From NCBI GenBank assembly GCA_910589595.1, contig CAJUTM010000036.1, positions 1-18,715 on the forward strand: a stretch of DNA of 18,715 nucleotides. Reading direction: 5' to 3'. The notes under the pieces were generated by a model that was given only the letters and a program-made list of their open reading frames with translations, was not told the DNA's origin and ran no database searches. Shown here one piece after another: positions 16,609 to 18,715 of the stretch. The DNA is from an uncultured Eubacterium sp. Lineage in GTDB: Bacteria > Bacillota > Clostridia > Lachnospirales > Lachnospiraceae. The position numbers and the translations under genes were made by a program. Position 1 is the first letter of the stretch, and the number at the start of each line of letters is the position of its first letter.

Positions 16609-17601
16609 ATGAAGTCATCTAATAAGGAAAGAACTTTACAATGGATAGCAAATCAGTACAATAAGGGCAATATATCGTTTTCACATAAGCTTCAGCGTCC
16701 TATTGGACAATGGAATACAAGAATGAAGTCATTGCTTATTCACAGCCTTTTGTGTGGATTCCCAATTAACCCGATATACATTGTTGACGAAGAAGGTATT
16801 TTATATACGTTAGACGGCTCCCAGAGGACTTCTACTTGTATAAAATATTTAAATAATGAGTTTGCTCTTAGCAAAGATATGCCCCCTATTGTATTACAAA
16901 CAAAAGAAAACGGGAAAAAGATTGACAAAGAATATAATATTGCCGGAAAAAAATTCAAGAAATTGGATGAAGAAGTGAAATCTACTCTCCTGTCCTGTGG
17001 ATTACAATTTTGCACCATATCTGATTATACAGATGACGAAGTGAAAGAAATGTTCCGCAGGCAGAATGCGGGAAAACCTTTAAATAACAAACAATTGAGA
17101 ATAATTTATCAGTCCGACAGATTTAGTGATGCAATTTATTCGTTGGCATGTCATCCTTTTATGGAAAAACTGTTGACAAAAACGCAACGGAAAAATGGTA
17201 CGGATAGGGATTTAATTGTTCAAACGCTTATGTTAATCTGTACTAACCGAGAAAATGATTTTACGTCATTTAGAACAAAAAATATTGATGCTTTTGTAAA
17301 AACGTATGGGGATGAGAGTTTGTCCAAAATGGATGTTTTAACAGAAGTTATGGATAAACTGGACGAAGCTTTTGAAAATATAAAGATTCCCGTTACCTCT
17401 ATTCCTATGGTGCTGTATAGTGGATATCGCGTTAAAAAAGTCAGAAAATCGTTTTCGAAGTTTGTTGAATTGATAGTCAATTTTCTAAATGATTATGATA
17501 ATAATGAGGAATATAAAAAGTATGTACAATCCGGTACTGGAAGTGCTGAAAATGTAAAAGGCAGATTGGAGTATTGGAAAAATATGATTAAAGAGTTATA
17601 A
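16609..17601 (+). CDS. Stand-alone DUF262 (ParB/GmrSD-N-like) protein
   Basis: A 330-residue protein from ATG 16609, with GGGGAGG 7 bases upstream; 13 further in-frame codons before it have no such site. Family motifs in order: LQRPIGQW (28-35), FPINPIYIVDE (51-61), LDGSQRTST (68-76), matching the QR..W and DGxQR signatures of DUF262, and FRRQNAGKPLNNKQLR (149-164), the family's conserved basic/Leu helix. DUF262 is a ParB/sulfiredoxin-like fold found in GmrS-type and other phage-defence nucleases, where it acts in NTP hydrolysis or DNA cleavage. The C-terminal DUF1524 HNH half of GmrSD is absent; residues ~200-330 are helical-looking and unassigned. So function is open: defence, DNA transaction or regulation. 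It is the only plus-strand gene and is more AT-rich than the surface gene, so it may have been acquired separately. Confidence 0.85.
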   Translation: MKSSNKERTLQWIANQYNKGNISFSHKLQRPIGQWNTRMKSLLIHSLLCGFPINPIYIVDEEGILYTLDGSQRTSTCIKYLNNEFALSKDMPPIVLQTKENGKKIDKEYNIAGKKFKKLDEEVKSTLLSCGLQFCTISDYTDDEVKEMFRRQNAGKPLNNKQLRIIYQSDRFSDAIYSLACHPFMEKLLTKTQRKNGTDRDLIVQTLMLICTNRENDFTSFRTKNIDAFVKTYGDESLSKMDVLTEVMDKLDEAFENIKIPVTSIPMVLYSGYRVKKVRKSFSKFVELIVNFLNDYDNNEEYKKYVQSGTGSAENVKGRLEYWKNMIKEL

Positions 17602-17636
17602 GATGTTCACTAGTTTGGGAGTAGCACTTAATGAAC

Positions 17637-17677
17637 AAAAAAAGAGACTGAATGTGAGTAATTTAGTCTCTTTTTTT
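17637..17677. terminator. Bidirectional intrinsic terminator
   Basis: AAAAAAAGAGACTGAAT (17637-17653) and ATTTAGTCTCTTTTTTT (17661-17677) pair over 17 bp (one G-U) around a 7-base loop. Either strand reads a stem followed by a U-tract, so it can end both the DUF262 transcript and the convergent ilv transcript. Confidence 0.85.
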
Positions 17678-17689
17678 GTATTACAGCCA

Positions 17690-18190
17690 TCATCTTTCCG
17701 AAATACTGACTGATTCAACGGCAACACTTCCCCCTCTCGTCACTTCAATTCTATTCACAAATTTTCTTTTCAGCAAAATGATTAAATCATCATTCTTGTT
17801 CTCTGTCTGCGTACATTCCAGAAGAACCGTAGAACCATCATAATCAATAATTGTAATTCCAAATACTTTTGACATACGAAACAGTTCCGTTATATCCGCA
17901 TCCGAACAATGATTAACTTTAACAAATAAAATTTCCTTCATATGAAACGGCGTATCGGTATAATCTACCACTTTAATCACTTCAACACTTCTGCTTAATT
18001 GTTTTTTTATCTGTTCAAAAGTCCTGTCATCGCTAGTTAGACTGATTGTCATCCGTGATATCGTGTTATCCTCGGTAATCCCAACGGTTAAGCTGTCCAA
18101 ATTATAAGACTTTCCAGAAAACAAGCCTGTGATACGGGCAAGTACGCCTATTTCATTTTCTACAAATAAACAAATCCATCTCTTTTTCAT
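17690..18190 (-). CDS. ilvN: Acetolactate synthase small (regulatory) subunit
   Basis: A 166-residue protein that aligns by eye over full length with IlvN/IlvH, the ACT-domain regulatory subunit of acetohydroxyacid synthase, the first common enzyme of valine, leucine and isoleucine synthesis. The ACT domain (~1-78) carries FVENEIGVLARITGLFSGK and YNLDSLTVG; the rest forms the C-terminal regulatory domain (MKEILFVKV, FRMSKVFG, EVTRGGSVAV). In this family the small subunit activates the large one and makes it sensitive to valine. It is downstream of the large-subunit gene on the same strand, 97 bases after its stop, with AGGA about 9 bases before the ATG. The bidirectional terminator follows 12 bases after its end. 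ilvH is an alternative name for such genes. Confidence 0.93.
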   Translation of the reverse strand: MKKRWICLFVENEIGVLARITGLFSGKSYNLDSLTVGITEDNTISRMTISLTSDDRTFEQIKKQLSRSVEVIKVVDYTDTPFHMKEILFVKVNHCSDADITELFRMSKVFGITIIDYDGSTVLLECTQTENKNDDLIILLKRKFVNRIEVTRGGSVAVESVSISER

Positions 18191-18247
18191 TTTGTGCTTT
18201 CCTCGCTTTCCAAAATCACCTCGACTAACGTCTTGGTGTGTTCATGC

Positions 18248-18287
18248 GCCTTATGTTGGCTTGTGCAAGCACAACCCACCGCAAGGC
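18248..18287 (-). promoter_or_regulatory. Imperfect hairpin between ilvB and ilvN
   Basis: Directly after the ilvB stop, a 40-base segment can fold: outer stem GCCTT/AAGGC (18248-18252 with 18283-18287), inner stem TTGTG/CACAA with a 4-base loop (18261-18265 with 18270-18274), and partial pairing between. No U-tract follows on the minus strand, so it is more likely a processing, stability or attenuation element than a terminator. Confidence 0.45.
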
Positions 18288-18715
18288 TTATTTTATCATG
18301 TCATTAAGTGAGTTCCCTGGCGGAACAATCGGCATGACATTGATTTCTCTGTCTATGATAAATTCTATAATCGTAGGCGTTTTCGCATTCTGCTTTGCAC
18401 CTATCAAAGCTGTTTTTATATCCTCTGCTTTTGTAACACGGATACCTTTCGCCCCATAGCTTTCTGCCAGCGCTATAAAATCAGGCGTATATTCTGGACA
18501 GCAATGATTCGGGGTATTACAGACTGTTTCACAACTTCTTCGGTAACGCATACAGGTACTCGAATAACGCCTGTCATAAAACATCTCCTGCCATTGCCGC
18601 ACATTCCCCAAATATCCATTATTCAATATACAGATAATAATAGGCAATTCATAAACAACAGCAGTCGCCATTTCTTGAATGTTCATCTGCATACCGCCAT
18701 CACCAGAAATGACAA
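18288..18715 (-). CDS. ilvB: Acetolactate synthase large subunit, C-terminal end (partial)
   Basis: The last ~142 residues of the catalytic subunit of acetohydroxyacid synthase, running off the right edge of the window; no start is present. The thiamine-diphosphate motif is complete: SGDGG, then 24 residues, then ILNN. After it come VRQWQEMFYDRRYSST, a Cys-rich segment, then YTPDFIALAESYGAKGIRV and the usual end INVMPIVPPGNSLNDMIK. The enzyme condenses two pyruvates, or pyruvate with 2-oxobutyrate, in branched-chain amino-acid synthesis, and is regulated by the IlvN encoded just downstream. A frame starting at Met 18692 would only be an internal start: the reading frame continues upstream as VISGDGG. 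Confidence 0.93.
   Translation of the reverse strand, partial: VISGDGGMQMNIQEMATAVVYELPIIICILNNGYLGNVRQWQEMFYDRRYSSTCMRYRRSCETVCNTPNHCCPEYTPDFIALAESYGAKGIRVTKAEDIKTALIGAKQNAKTPTIIEFIIDREINVMPIVPPGNSLNDMIK

Overview
The window looks like chromosomal DNA of a low-to-medium GC Gram-positive anaerobe, most likely a Clostridia/Lachnospiraceae-type Firmicute. Reasons: strong GGAGG-type ribosome binding sites, a Lys/Arg-rich Gram-positive signal peptide on a giant modular surface protein, a Tam-like methyltransferase and ilvB-ilvN of Firmicute type, and U-rich intrinsic terminators. This is inference from sequence style; there is no rRNA or other marker gene. No tRNA, rRNA, CRISPR array, insertion sequence or phage gene was seen.

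Left part (1-3305, all minus strand). Bases 1-131 hold no gene I can support. Then come a Phd/YefM-type antitoxin and a PIN-domain VapC-like toxin joined by an ATGA overlap, with their own promoter and a perfect 8+8 inverted repeat around the -10 box (775-804). Upstream of these is a compact operon: a membrane-anchored calcineurin-like phosphoesterase, a small DUF2752 membrane protein, and a Tam-like SAM-dependent methyltransferase. Its candidate promoter lies at about 3324-3352.

Centre (3401-16376, minus strand). About 13 kb encodes one giant secreted multidomain protein, now split into two overlapping reading frames. The N-terminal 1,721 codons run out of frame at 11211, and the C-terminal part (about 2,610 codons) continues in the +1 frame. 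Removing one G from a GGGG run (11231-11234) would restore a single 4,324-residue protein. It has a signal peptide (with a possible lipobox), Ig-like and Calx-beta domains, five InlB B-repeat (flg_new/Listeria-Bacteroides) units, two-and-a-half copies of a roughly 2-kb multi-domain module, and a Lys-rich Fn3-like plus BIG2-like C-terminus. There is no LPXTG or S-layer anchor. A hairpin at 3356-3386 ends the transcript.

Right part. A divergent intergenic region (16377-16608) separates the surface protein from a plus-strand stand-alone DUF262 (ParB/GmrSD-N-like) gene, which is visibly more AT-rich. A bidirectional terminator (17637-17677) separates it from the convergent acetolactate synthase genes: the small subunit (ilvN) and the 3' end of the large subunit (ilvB), which runs off the right edge. 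An imperfect hairpin fills the start of the ilvB-ilvN gap.

The best leads are the frameshift in the giant surface gene, its recently expanded modules and unclear anchoring, the lone DUF262 gene beside it, the toxin-antitoxin operator, and the ilvB-ilvN intercistronic hairpin.
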